NCBI RefSeq assembly: GCF_004521985.1
Contig: NZ_SBHZ01000008.1
Location: 186,001-250,000, forward strand
Source: Ectopseudomonas khazarica
GTDB lineage: Bacteria; Pseudomonadota; Gammaproteobacteria; Pseudomonadales; Pseudomonadaceae
DNA length: 64,000 nt
Direction of reading: 5' to 3'
The notes under the pieces were generated by a model. It saw only the letters and a list, made by a program, of their open reading frames with translations. It was not told where the DNA came from and did not search any database. This document shows positions 31,235 through 41,675 of this stretch, piece by piece. Every line of letters starts with the position of its first letter. Position 1 is the first letter of the stretch. Both the position numbers and the translations under genes were made by a program.

Positions 31235-32686
31235 ATGCAACTGCAAGACCCCAAACTGCTGCGCCAGCAGGCCTACATCGATGGCCAGTGGCTGGATGCC
31301 GACAGCGGCCAGACCATCGCCGTGAACAACCCGGCAACCGGTGAGATCATCGGCTCCGTGCCGAAGATGGGCCGTGCAGAAACCCGCCGCGCCATCGAGG
31401 CCGCCGAGAAGGCGCTGCCGGCCTGGCGCGCGCTGACCGCCAAGGAACGTGCGGGCAAGTTGCGTCGCTGGTTCGAGTTGCTGATGGAGAACCAGGACGA
31501 CCTCGGTCGCCTGATGACCCTGGAGCAGGGCAAGCCGCTGGCCGAGGCCAAGGGCGAGATCGCCTACGCCGCCTCCTTCATCGAGTGGTTCGCCGAGGAA
31601 GCCAAGCGCGTCTACGGTGACGTGATTCCGGGTCACCAGCCGGACAAACGCCTGATCGTGATCAGGCAGCCGATCGGTGTCACCGCTGCGATCACCCCGT
31701 GGAACTTCCCGGCGGCGATGATCACCCGCAAGGCCGGCCCGGCGCTGGCCGCCGGTTGCACCATGGTGATCAAGCCCGCGTCGCAGACTCCGTTCTCCGC
31801 TTTGGCCCTGGTCGAGCTGGCCGAGCGCGCCGGTATTCCGCAAGGCGTGCTGAGCGTGGTCACCGGCAGCGCCGGTGAAGTGGGTGGCGAGCTGACCAGC
31901 AACCCGATCGTGCGCAAGCTGAGCTTCACCGGCTCGACCGAAATCGGTCGCCAGCTGATGGCCGAATGCGCTCAGGACATCAAGAAGGTGTCGCTGGAGC
32001 TGGGCGGCAACGCGCCGTTCATCGTCTTCGACGATGCCGATCTGGACGCCGCCGTCGAAGGCGCGCTGATCTCCAAGTTTCGCAACAACGGTCAGACCTG
32101 CGTCTGCGCCAACCGTATCTATGTACAGGACGGCGTTTACGACGCCTTCGCCGAGAAGCTGACCGCTGCCGTGGCCAAGCTGACCATCGGTAACGGCCTG
32201 GAAAACGACGTGACCACCGGCCCGCTGATCGACGAGAAAGCGGTAGCCAAGGTCCAGGAGCACATCGAGGACGCGCTGGCCAAGGGCGCCAAGCTGGCCC
32301 TCGGTGGCAAGCCGCATGCCCTCGGTGGCACCTTCTTCGAGCCGACCATCCTGGTCGACGTGCCGAAGAACGCCGCCGTGGCCAAGGAAGAGACCTTCGG
32401 CCCGCTGGCGCCGCTGTTCCGCTTCAAGGACGACGCCGAAGTGATCGCCATGGCCAACGACACCGAATTCGGCCTGGCCTCGTATTTCTACGCCCGTGAC
32501 CTGGGCCGCGTGTTCCGCGTGGCCGAGGCGCTGGAGTACGGCATGGTGGGGATCAACACCGGCCTGATCTCCAACGAAGTCGCGCCGTTCGGCGGCGTGA
32601 AGGCGTCCGGCCTGGGCCGCGAGGGTTCCAAGTACGGCATCGAGGACTACCTCGAGATCAAGTACATGTGCCTGGGCGGTATCTGA
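31235..32686 (+). CDS. gabD: NAD(P)-dependent succinate-semialdehyde dehydrogenase
   Basis: A 483-residue aldehyde dehydrogenase of the GabD group. The catalytic Cys289 (NNGQTCVCANRIYV), general base Glu255 (SLELGGNAPF) and Asn157 (TPWNFPAAM) are intact, and the end is GREGSKYGIEDYLEIKYMCL, typical of GabD. It oxidises succinate semialdehyde to succinate in the cytoplasm. It starts 56 bp after the TPP decarboxylase on the same strand, so the two probably act in series. A related medium-chain semialdehyde cannot be excluded as substrate. Confidence 0.92.
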   Translation: MQLQDPKLLRQQAYIDGQWLDADSGQTIAVNNPATGEIIGSVPKMGRAETRRAIEAAEKALPAWRALTAKERAGKLRRWFELLMENQDDLGRLMTLEQGKPLAEAKGEIAYAASFIEWFAEEAKRVYGDVIPGHQPDKRLIVIRQPIGVTAAITPWNFPAAMITRKAGPALAAGCTMVIKPASQTPFSALALVELAERAGIPQGVLSVVTGSAGEVGGELTSNPIVRKLSFTGSTEIGRQLMAECAQDIKKVSLELGGNAPFIVFDDADLDAAVEGALISKFRNNGQTCVCANRIYVQDGVYDAFAEKLTAAVAKLTIGNGLENDVTTGPLIDEKAVAKVQEHIEDALAKGAKLALGGKPHALGGTFFEPTILVDVPKNAAVAKEETFGPLAPLFRFKDDAEVIAMANDTEFGLASYFYARDLGRVFRVAEALEYGMVGINTGLISNEVAPFGGVKASGLGREGSKYGIEDYLEIKYMCLGGI

Positions 32687-32709
32687 CACGACGGCCTGCA
32701 AGCATCCCA

Positions 32710-32746
32710 ACCGGGGCACCGTGCCAAACCTATACGGTGTCCCGGT
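32710..32746. terminator. Strong hairpin between convergent gabD and hydratase genes
   Basis: ACCGGGGCACCGT (32710-32722) pairs with ACGGTGTCCCGGT (32734-32746) apart from one G-T pair, with an 11-nt loop. It lies between two convergent genes and probably ends both transcripts; a T-tract is not obvious. Confidence 0.6.
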
Positions 32747-32768
32747 CGATTCAGGACAGCCAGTCCTG

Positions 32769-33554
32769 CTAGATAAAGAACTCCAGGACCTTACCCGCGT
32801 ATTCCACAGACAGGTGATAGCCAGTCCCCTGTAGATCAAACGGGGCACACATAGCTCCGGTAGACACGATATCGCCCTGACGAAGGAACGTCCCTCTTTC
32901 AGCCGCGTGGGCATACAGCGCCGTCAACGACGCCAACGGATCCGTAGCGGCCTCTCCCTTCAGGCCACTGGCCATCGGTTCACCGTTCACCAACACCACG
33001 GCAGATTCCGCAAGTTCAGCAAGGGCCTGACTATTGGCTCCCTCGCACAGGACGTGACCTACGATCAGTGCCTCAAAGCCGACATTGTCCGCCACGAAGC
33101 TGGGCCAGCCGACGGCCTTGCGATCGACAAAACGGGATCTAACGACCTCAAACGTCACGCAGGTTGCCTCGATATCTCCAGGCTGAACTTCTCGGCCCAC
33201 GAACGGAGGAAGATCGCGCCCCATTACAAAAGCGATCTCACACTCCACGGTGACGGGCGTGCTTGCCGGCAGAAGCAGTGTCGTGCCGCTGGGGTAGCAA
33301 CGTGCCGTTTCGAGCTGCCCGACCAAGGGACGCTCAAGATTTGCTGCGCGCATTGCTGCGCGGCTGCCAACCCCTAGCTTCCAGCCGTTTCGGCGGCCGC
33401 CTGCCGCCTTGAACAAGGCATCTTGCGCGTCGTAGCCCTGCGCCAAGGTGCCGGGCTTCAACTCCGGCGGGAGTGATGTGAGCAGCTCGCCATTTCGCCA
33501 GCATTCGAGCAACCGCACTGCAGTGAGCGCGGGGTTGAAGTTGAGACCTTGCAT
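32769..33554 (-). CDS. 2-keto-4-pentenoate hydratase/fumarylacetoacetase-fold hydratase
   Basis: A 261-residue protein of the MhpD/XylJ type in the FAH superfamily. The metal-binding core is visible as VTVECEIAFVMGRDLPPF (acidic ECE-type ligands), and the N-terminal helices contain RRNGWKLGVGSRAAM. The end is GYHLSVEYAGKVLEFF. Relatives hydrate 2-hydroxypenta-2,4-dienoates or decarboxylate oxo-acids. The gene is single, divergent from a GntR regulator that probably controls it, and convergent with gabD. A link to the surrounding acid metabolism is likely but the substrate is unknown. Confidence 0.85.
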   Translation of the reverse strand: MQGLNFNPALTAVRLLECWRNGELLTSLPPELKPGTLAQGYDAQDALFKAAGGRRNGWKLGVGSRAAMRAANLERPLVGQLETARCYPSGTTLLLPASTPVTVECEIAFVMGRDLPPFVGREVQPGDIEATCVTFEVVRSRFVDRKAVGWPSFVADNVGFEALIVGHVLCEGANSQALAELAESAVVLVNGEPMASGLKGEAATDPLASLTALYAHAAERGTFLRQGDIVSTGAMCAPFDLQGTGYHLSVEYAGKVLEFFI

Positions 33555-33701
33555 ATAAATTTCCTTGTGGAGATTGCTGCTTCGCGTTGAGTGGGCTCAC
33601 GGCGCGCCGTACCCAGGGCATCTACTGGCTGGCGCGGCGCAGGATTGAACGCTACACAGCCGCCATTTAAAGTGTCTGGCCTGACCGAGGCCGCATTCGT
33701 A

Positions 33702-34595
33702 ATGAATACCGCACAACTGATAATTCCCAAGATCGTCGAATTGCTTACCCAAGAGCAGGCGCCGATCGGCACCCACCTCGCGGCCCAAAAAATCGCTGAT
33801 CGCCTGAACGTCTCGCGATCACCCGTGAACGATGCCCTGCAGGTGCTGTGCGAAACGGGTTTCGTGGTACGCCTGAAAAACCGTGGTTACTTCCTCGCTC
33901 AAGACCCCTCCCAGCACAGTTCCGCCAATCAGGAGCCAGCGCAGAGCGTGGTAGGAAAAACCTACTTCGCCCTGGCCGACGACCTGTTGACCGGCAAACT
34001 GCCGATGACAGTTTCAGAGGTGGCGCTCAAGACCCGATACAAACTGACGGGAGCCCAACTGCAGACCCTCCTGGCCCGAATCACCAGCGAAGGCTGGGTG
34101 AACCGAAAGCCCGGGTATGGCTGGGAGTTTTCCTCCATGCTGACCACGCCTGACAGCTTGCTGCAGTCCTACCGTATGCGGTTGGCTCTGGAACCAGCCG
34201 CCTTGCTGGAGCCCGGCTACCGTCTGGACCCGGCGGTTATCGAACGTTGCCGTGCGGTCGAACTCGAACTCATCAACGGCGGCATCGAAACGGCCAGTGC
34301 CGACCAGTTGCACGACCGTGGCGTGCGTTTTCACGAGGCGCTGGTCGAGGCCTCCGGCAACCCGTTTTTCATCGACACCATCAAGCGCGTCAACCGCGTG
34401 CGGCGCCTGCTTTCCTACCGCTCGATGAAGAACCGCACCCGCTACGTGCAGCACTGCGAGCAGCACCTGGAGATTCTCGACCTGCTCGCTCAAGGCCGTA
34501 CACAGCAAGCCTCCGAGGCGCTACGCAGTCACCTGCTGGCCACCTTGCGCAACCTCGGCGAGCTCAACGACATCCTCAGCTCCGACGCTGGCTGA
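33702..34595 (+). CDS. GntR-family regulator with FCD domain and two winged-helix segments
   Basis: A 297-residue regulator from the ATG at 33702, with GAGG 11 bp upstream; earlier in-frame starts are weaker. The first winged helix-turn-helix is at residues about 15-60 (AAQKIADRLNVSRSPVNDAL, then GFVVRLKNRGYFLA). A second similar segment is at about 90-140 (VSEVALKTRYKLTGAQLQTL, then EGWVNRKPGYGWEF). The C-terminal FCD ligand domain carries ERCRAVELELINGG, HEALVEASGNPFFI and HCEQHLEILDLLAQG, with metal-type histidines. Two DNA-binding-like domains in one GntR protein are unusual. It is convergent with the binding-protein gene and divergent from the hydratase gene. Confidence 0.88.
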   Translation: MNTAQLIIPKIVELLTQEQAPIGTHLAAQKIADRLNVSRSPVNDALQVLCETGFVVRLKNRGYFLAQDPSQHSSANQEPAQSVVGKTYFALADDLLTGKLPMTVSEVALKTRYKLTGAQLQTLLARITSEGWVNRKPGYGWEFSSMLTTPDSLLQSYRMRLALEPAALLEPGYRLDPAVIERCRAVELELINGGIETASADQLHDRGVRFHEALVEASGNPFFIDTIKRVNRVRRLLSYRSMKNRTRYVQHCEQHLEILDLLAQGRTQQASEALRSHLLATLRNLGELNDILSSDAG

Positions 34596-34603
34596 GCGAC
34601 GCC

Positions 34604-35335
34604 TCAGGCCGCCGGGGCAACCGAGGCGCCAGCGATGCCATGACGCAGCAGCGCCTCGGCGATGAAGCCTGAAGCCTTCATCTGCTCGACGAAATTCGCC
34701 AGATAGGCATGCGCCGCCTCGCCACGGCTGCGCGGTAGGCCCATGGCCTGGCGGATTTCCATAAAGCGTCCGGGCAGCAGACGTAGCCCGCCCAGACGCG
34801 CGGCATCGGCCTCCAGCTGCTGACGCACACCCGCTGCCACCTCATGGCCATGAGTGAGGAAATACTCGACCACCGCCGGCGAGGTCGGCGCCCTTTCGAT
34901 TGTCGCCTGCTGCAACGAGCGGGTGAGGAACAAGTCGTAGGCGCTGCCCTTGCCCACCGTCACACGCGTGCCGGTGCTATCGACTTCGCCGTTGTCACGC
35001 AGCGGCGAATCCTCGCGCACCAGGTAACTGCCCTCGATCAACACGTAAGCGTCGGTGAAGGCGATGCGCTCGGCCCGCTTGGGATCGATGGCGAAAAAGC
35101 CGAAGTCGGCGCGCTCGTCCTCGACCGCCTCCACCGACTTGCCGGCGGCGTCCCACACCACCAACTCCAGCTCGACGCCGAGCTGCGCGGCCAGCGCACG
35201 GGCCAAATCAACCGATACGCCGCAGGGCTGACCGTTCTCATCGCGGCCGGCGAGGATCGGATTACCCAGATTGATCGAGGCGCGCAAACGGCCCTCGGGG
35301 GCGAAGGCATTCAACAGGAATTCAGACGGATTCAT
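34604..35335 (-). CDS. Signal-less periplasmic-binding-protein-fold protein, candidate aconitate isomerase
   Basis: A 243-residue type 2 periplasmic-binding-protein fold (amino-acid ABC SBP_bac_3-like): LLNAFAPEGRLRASINLGNP, CGVSVDLARALAAQLGVELE, DERADFGFFAIDPKRAERIA, and KGSAYDLFLTRSLQQATIE. It has no signal peptide, and no ABC permease or ATPase lies nearby, so it is unlikely to be a transport receptor. It follows the second aconitase gene by 57 bp on the same strand, and a broken paralogue sits in the first aconitase operon. Because such a fold linked to aconitase could isomerise trans- to cis-aconitate, that is offered as the leading hypothesis; a ligand-binding regulator is the alternative. 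Confidence 0.8.
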   Translation of the reverse strand: MNPSEFLLNAFAPEGRLRASINLGNPILAGRDENGQPCGVSVDLARALAAQLGVELELVVWDAAGKSVEAVEDERADFGFFAIDPKRAERIAFTDAYVLIEGSYLVREDSPLRDNGEVDSTGTRVTVGKGSAYDLFLTRSLQQATIERAPTSPAVVEYFLTHGHEVAAGVRQQLEADAARLGGLRLLPGRFMEIRQAMGLPRSRGEAAHAYLANFVEQMKASGFIAEALLRHGIAGASVAPAA

Positions 35336-35392
35336 GAAAATTCTCCTGCAATCAGTTCGATAAAGGGGCGGCGCGAGCCGCCCCGAGGGCTG

Positions 35393-38023
<2,631 letters not shown>

Positions 38024-38032
38024 GGATACCAA

Positions 38033-38062
38033 GATTACATTTTTAGTGCTAGAAATGTAATC
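38033..38062. promoter_or_regulatory. Perfect 10-bp dyad operator upstream of second aconitase
   Basis: GATTACATTT (38033-38042) and AAATGTAATC (38053-38062) are perfect inverted repeats with a 10-bp spacer. It starts 10 bp upstream of the aconitase ATG and lies in the divergent region toward the TctC gene, so binding could block both. The GntR/FCD protein at 33702 is the best candidate binder; this is inferred. Confidence 0.6.
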
Positions 38063-38188
38063 CTATTGGGATCGGTAGCTTAGAGCAATCACTCTCTACG
38101 ACGCCCGATATGCAAGACCTCAGTGAAAAACGCCGCCCGGCTATGAGCCGGACAGCATCAAACAATAACGACTCCACTGGAGCCCCCC

Positions 38189-39166
38189 ATGCAGACATCC
38201 CTACGCACGATCCTTCTCACCGCCACCTGCCTTCTGGCGGGCCAAGCCCTGGCCGACGAGCCGCGTCGACCGGAGTGCATAGCGCCAGCCGCTCCCGGCG
38301 GTGGTTTCGACCTGACCTGCAAACTGGCGCAAAGCGCCCTGCTAGATGCCAAGCTGCTTTCGTCGCCGATGCGAGTGACCTACATGCCAGGCGGCGGCGG
38401 GGCAGTCGCCTACAACGCCGTAGCCAGTAACCGCAACGCTGAGCCCGGGACAATCATTGCCTTTTCCAGCGGCACGTTGCTGAGCATGGCCCAGGGCAAA
38501 TACGGACGCTTCGACGAGACCGCCGTCAGGTGGCTGGTCGGCCTAGGGAAAACATATGGCGCCCTGGCGGTACGCAGCGACTCACCGCTGAAGAACCTCG
38601 ACGACCTGATCAACGCTCTCAAGAAAGACCCAGGCAAAGTGGTGATTGGTACGAGCGGCAGCGTTGGCGGCCAGGATTGGATGCAAACCGCGTTGATTGC
38701 GCGTGCGGCCGGCGTCGAGCCAGGCAAGCTGCGAAATGTAGCGATGGAGGGTGGCGGTGAACTGGCCACAGCTCTGCTCGGTGGGCATATTCAAGTGGCC
38801 AGCACCGACATCGCCGACTCCGTGCCACATATCGAGAGTGGCAGCATGCGCATTCTCGCGGTGCTCTCCGATGAGCGCCTGCCGGGAGATGTCGTGTCCA
38901 GCATCCCCACGGCAAAAGAGCAGGGTTATGACGTCACGTGGCCAGTGGTACGGGGTTTCTACGTTGGCCCGCAGGTCAGCGACGAGGCCTACGCCTGGTG
39001 GAAGGAGGCCTTCGACCAACTGCTGGCCTCCGATGACTTCGCCAAGCTGCGTGAACAGCGTCAGCTTTACCCCTTCGCCAAGACCGGGGACGAGCTGAAC
39101 ACGCTCGTTAAGCAGCAGGCTACCCAATACAAAGAACTGGCCAAGGAATTTGGTCTAGTTAAGTAA
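38189..39166 (+). CDS. Tripartite tricarboxylate transporter substrate-binding protein (TctC type)
   Basis: A 325-residue periplasmic receptor of the Bug/TctC family. It has a signal peptide (LRTILLTATCLLAGQALA) and the family opening ECIAPAAPGGGFDLTCKLAQ, followed by MPGGGGAVAYNAVA. The GGGFDLTC loop usually contacts the carboxylate ligand. GGVQ/ADA-type motifs are also present (GGGELATALLGGHIQVASTD). It captures a di- or tricarboxylate and delivers it to TctA/TctB. It is first of three genes in tctCBA order, divergent from the second aconitase. Confidence 0.92.
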   Translation: MQTSLRTILLTATCLLAGQALADEPRRPECIAPAAPGGGFDLTCKLAQSALLDAKLLSSPMRVTYMPGGGGAVAYNAVASNRNAEPGTIIAFSSGTLLSMAQGKYGRFDETAVRWLVGLGKTYGALAVRSDSPLKNLDDLINALKKDPGKVVIGTSGSVGGQDWMQTALIARAAGVEPGKLRNVAMEGGGELATALLGGHIQVASTDIADSVPHIESGSMRILAVLSDERLPGDVVSSIPTAKEQGYDVTWPVVRGFYVGPQVSDEAYAWWKEAFDQLLASDDFAKLREQRQLYPFAKTGDELNTLVKQQATQYKELAKEFGLVK

Positions 39167-39176
39167 GCCTCACCAT

Positions 39177-39197
39177 CCACCCCGTCAACGGGGGTGG
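39177..39197 (+). terminator. Attenuating hairpin between tctC-type and tctB-type genes
   Basis: CCACCCC (39177-39183) pairs with GGGGTGG (39191-39197), followed by a moderately T/C-rich tract (CCTTCCTCTTG). A partial terminator here would give more binding protein than membrane subunits, a common pattern in binding-protein-dependent systems. Confidence 0.5.
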
Positions 39198-39256
39198 GCC
39201 TTCCTCTTGTCAGACCTGGCGCGCAGCCAGGCCTGCAACGACACGAGAGCATCTTC

Positions 39257-39712
39257 ATGTCTCAACGCATCTTCGGTGTGGTGCTACTGCTCGCCTGTTT
39301 GGGATTGATGACCGTCGCCTGGGGTTATCACGCGCCGTACTCGTATGAACCGGTAGGCCCCAGGGCTTACCCCATGCTTCTTCTGATTCTGATGGCCCTG
39401 GGCGCCATACATCTGCTGCTAAAACCCTCCGGCACGAAAACTGACGACAGTGAGCAGCCGATGGACAAGCTGGTGTTTGGCAAGGTCGGCACTTGCGTAG
39501 GCCTCTTTCTGCTTTATGCCGCGACCTTTGAGCCACTCGGCTTCATCCTCTCCAGCGTGCTCTTCGGTATCACCATGGCCCGGCTTTATGCAGGCACCTG
39601 GTTGATCAGTCTTGTCTCCGGCCCTGTCTTAGCTGTGGGATTGTATGTGCTGTTCGACCGGGTACTCGATGTGCCACTGCCGCTCGGTTTGCTTTCCTCT
39701 CTGGAGTTCTGA
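39257..39712 (+). CDS. Tripartite tricarboxylate transporter small membrane subunit (TctB type)
   Basis: A 151-residue membrane protein from the ATG at 39257 (MSQRIFGVVLLLACLGLMTV). Four transmembrane segments are visible, with the family element EPVGPRAYPMLLLILMALGA between TM1 and TM2, and a polar loop before FGKVGTCVGLFLLYAATFEP. It pairs with TctA in the inner membrane. It ends 3 bp before the TctA gene. Confidence 0.9.
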   Translation: MSQRIFGVVLLLACLGLMTVAWGYHAPYSYEPVGPRAYPMLLLILMALGAIHLLLKPSGTKTDDSEQPMDKLVFGKVGTCVGLFLLYAATFEPLGFILSSVLFGITMARLYAGTWLISLVSGPVLAVGLYVLFDRVLDVPLPLGLLSSLEF

Positions 39713-39715
39713 TTC

Positions 39716-41230
39716 ATGGATACCTTGAGCTACTTGGGCCAGGGCTTCGGCGTTGCTCTGAGCCCGTACAACCTGGCTACCGCCTTGTGCGGAACTTTCA
39801 TCGGCACTGTCGTCGGTCTGTTACCCGGCCTTGGTCCAATCAACGGCGTAGCACTGCTGATTCCGATCGCCTTCGCGCTCGGCCTGCCACCGGAGACCGC
39901 ACTGATCCTGCTGGCCGCCGTATACCTCGGGTGCGAGTATGGCGGCCGCATATCCTCCATCCTGCTGAACATTCCTGGCGAAGCAGCCGCCGTAATGACT
40001 ACGCTCGACGGCTACCCACTGGCACGCCAAGGCAAGGCTGGAATCGCGCTGTCCATCTCGGCATGGGCCTCGTTTGCCGGTGGCCTGATCGCAACGTGCG
40101 GGGTAGTGATCTTTGCTCCGCTTTTGGCAAGTTGGGCCGTAGCCTTTGGCCCGGCGGAGTACTTCGTGCTGATGGTATTTGCCATCGTCTGCATGGCCGG
40201 CATGGCCGGGGACAAGCCGCTGAAGACCGCGATTGCTGCTTGTATCGGTCTGTTCCTTTCCTGTGTGGGCATCGACTCCAACACCGGCGTCTACCGCTTC
40301 ACGTTTGGCAGCCTAGGTTTAGCCGACGGAATCCAGTTCATCGTACTAGTACTTGGCCTGTTTTCAGTGAGCGAGATTCTCGTACTGCTGGAGCGCACCC
40401 ACCACGGGCAGAAAGCCATAAAGGCGAGCGGCCGCATGATCTTCAACCTGAAGGAAGGTGCCTCTGTGCTCGGCACCAACCTGCGCAGCGGTTCACTAGG
40501 TTTCATTTTCGGCATCCTGCCAGGTGCAGGAGCCACGCTAGCCAGCGCAGTGGCCTACATGTCGGAGAAACATCTGGCCGGCAAGGACAATAAGTTCGGT
40601 GACGGCGACCTTCGTGGCCTGGCCGCACCTGAGGCGGCAAACAGCGCGTCCGCCTGCGGCTCGATGGTGCCCATGCTGACCCTCGGCGTACCCGGCTCCG
40701 GTACGACTGCAGTCATGCTCGGCGCCTTGACCCTCTACAACATTGCCCCAGGCCCCTTGCTGTTCAAAAATCAGCCAGAAATCGTCTGGGGCCTGATCGC
40801 CTCTCTGTTTGTCGCGAACATCATGCTGATAGTGATGAATGTTCCGTTGATCAAGGTATTCACCAAGATCCTCGCCGTGCCTTACTGGGCACTGGTGCCT
40901 GCCATCGCCATCATCACCTCGATCGGCGTTTATGCGGTGCACGCCACAGCGTTCGACTTGTTCCTGATGATTGGTATCGGCATAGCAGGCTATCTCCTCC
41001 GTAAGCTGGATGTCCCTCTCTCAGGGATTCTGCTGGGCTTCATTCTCGGCGGGCTGATGGAGCAGAACCTGCGCCGTGCGCTGTCGATCTCCGACGGCGA
41101 GCTAGGCATCCTATTCGCCAGCCCTATCACTTGGGCGGTCTGGGCGCTCATTGCAGTGATGATCGTTCTGCCGATCTATCGCGCATGGAACAAGCGAGCA
41201 GCCCACAAGGCGGCACTGTCAGACGCGTGA
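39716..41230 (+). CDS. Tripartite tricarboxylate transporter large membrane subunit (TctA type)
   Basis: A 504-residue inner-membrane protein with about twelve transmembrane segments. The two signature glycine-rich motifs are present: GLLPGLGPINGVALLIPIAF in the first half and FGILPGAGATLASAVAYMSE in the second. LTLGVPGSGTTAVMLGAL is also typical. It is the ion-coupled transport channel for the acid bound by the TctC protein. No two-component tctDE genes lie nearby, so control is probably through the LysR or GntR proteins of the island. Confidence 0.93.
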   Translation: MDTLSYLGQGFGVALSPYNLATALCGTFIGTVVGLLPGLGPINGVALLIPIAFALGLPPETALILLAAVYLGCEYGGRISSILLNIPGEAAAVMTTLDGYPLARQGKAGIALSISAWASFAGGLIATCGVVIFAPLLASWAVAFGPAEYFVLMVFAIVCMAGMAGDKPLKTAIAACIGLFLSCVGIDSNTGVYRFTFGSLGLADGIQFIVLVLGLFSVSEILVLLERTHHGQKAIKASGRMIFNLKEGASVLGTNLRSGSLGFIFGILPGAGATLASAVAYMSEKHLAGKDNKFGDGDLRGLAAPEAANSASACGSMVPMLTLGVPGSGTTAVMLGALTLYNIAPGPLLFKNQPEIVWGLIASLFVANIMLIVMNVPLIKVFTKILAVPYWALVPAIAIITSIGVYAVHATAFDLFLMIGIGIAGYLLRKLDVPLSGILLGFILGGLMEQNLRRALSISDGELGILFASPITWAVWALIAVMIVLPIYRAWNKRAAHKAALSDA

Positions 41231-41430
41231 GTCCGTGCGAATACAAGCTGCATGTAGACAGGTATTTTCCCCTGCCTTTACGCAGCCTGCATTAAACCCA
41301 GCGCTGTTGAAGAGAACCTGAATACCGCTGAAGCAGTAGTAGTTAAAGGCGATAGTCACAAGGTACTGAAAGCCTGGAAAGAGCAGCACGCAGCAGAAAA
41401 GGTTCAGAGCTGGCATATCAGCCAACTAAC

Positions 41431-41460
41431 AAGGGTCGCGAAGGTGGCCCTTTTAGTTTT
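41431..41460 (+). terminator. Candidate intrinsic terminator after the tricarboxylate transporter genes
   Basis: AAGGGTC pairs with GGCCCTT (one bulge) and is followed by TTTTAGTTTT. The U-rich tail supports rho-independent termination of a plus-strand transcript. Confidence 0.55.
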
Positions 41461-41560
41461 GAGATAAGCAGAGCAATAGAGCGTCTGAGTTACCACCGCC
41501 GACTATAGACCGCGACGGCCTAGTGAATTGCCCTGGGTTTTGTAGACAAGCCGAATAACC

Positions 41561-41622
41561 GCTTTTGGCCGAAAGCGGCCTGTCACCAGCGACGGCTCCC
41601 GACCAGAAGCAGACAGCCTCGC
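41561..41622. repeat. Intergenic palindromic repeat copy
   Basis: It begins TTTTGGCCGAAAGCGGCCTG, continues TCACCAGCGACGGCTCC, and ends GACCAGAAGCAGAC. It has the same order of blocks as the copies near 4871 and 46431, in the same orientation. Confidence 0.6.
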
Positions 41623-41675
41623 ATTGGTTATCGCGAAGCACCGTTGCGCCTTGGGTGCAAGGATGAAAGCAGCAG

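Larger units (their letters stand above)
41231..41675. other. Non-coding stretch after the tricarboxylate transporter
   Basis: No intact gene was found. A start-less open frame on the plus strand (about 41258-41463) reads as charged protein-like sequence, for example KGDSHKVLKAWKEQHAAEKV, which may be a gene remnant. AAGGGTC/GGCCCTT (41431-41452), followed by a T-rich run, resembles an intrinsic terminator. A dispersed palindromic repeat copy is at 41561-41622. Confidence 0.5.

Noticed and set aside
31220..32914. Long minus-strand frame opposite gabD.
   Set aside because: The plus frame has the catalytic Glu, Cys and Asn of aldehyde dehydrogenases; the minus frame is motif-free.
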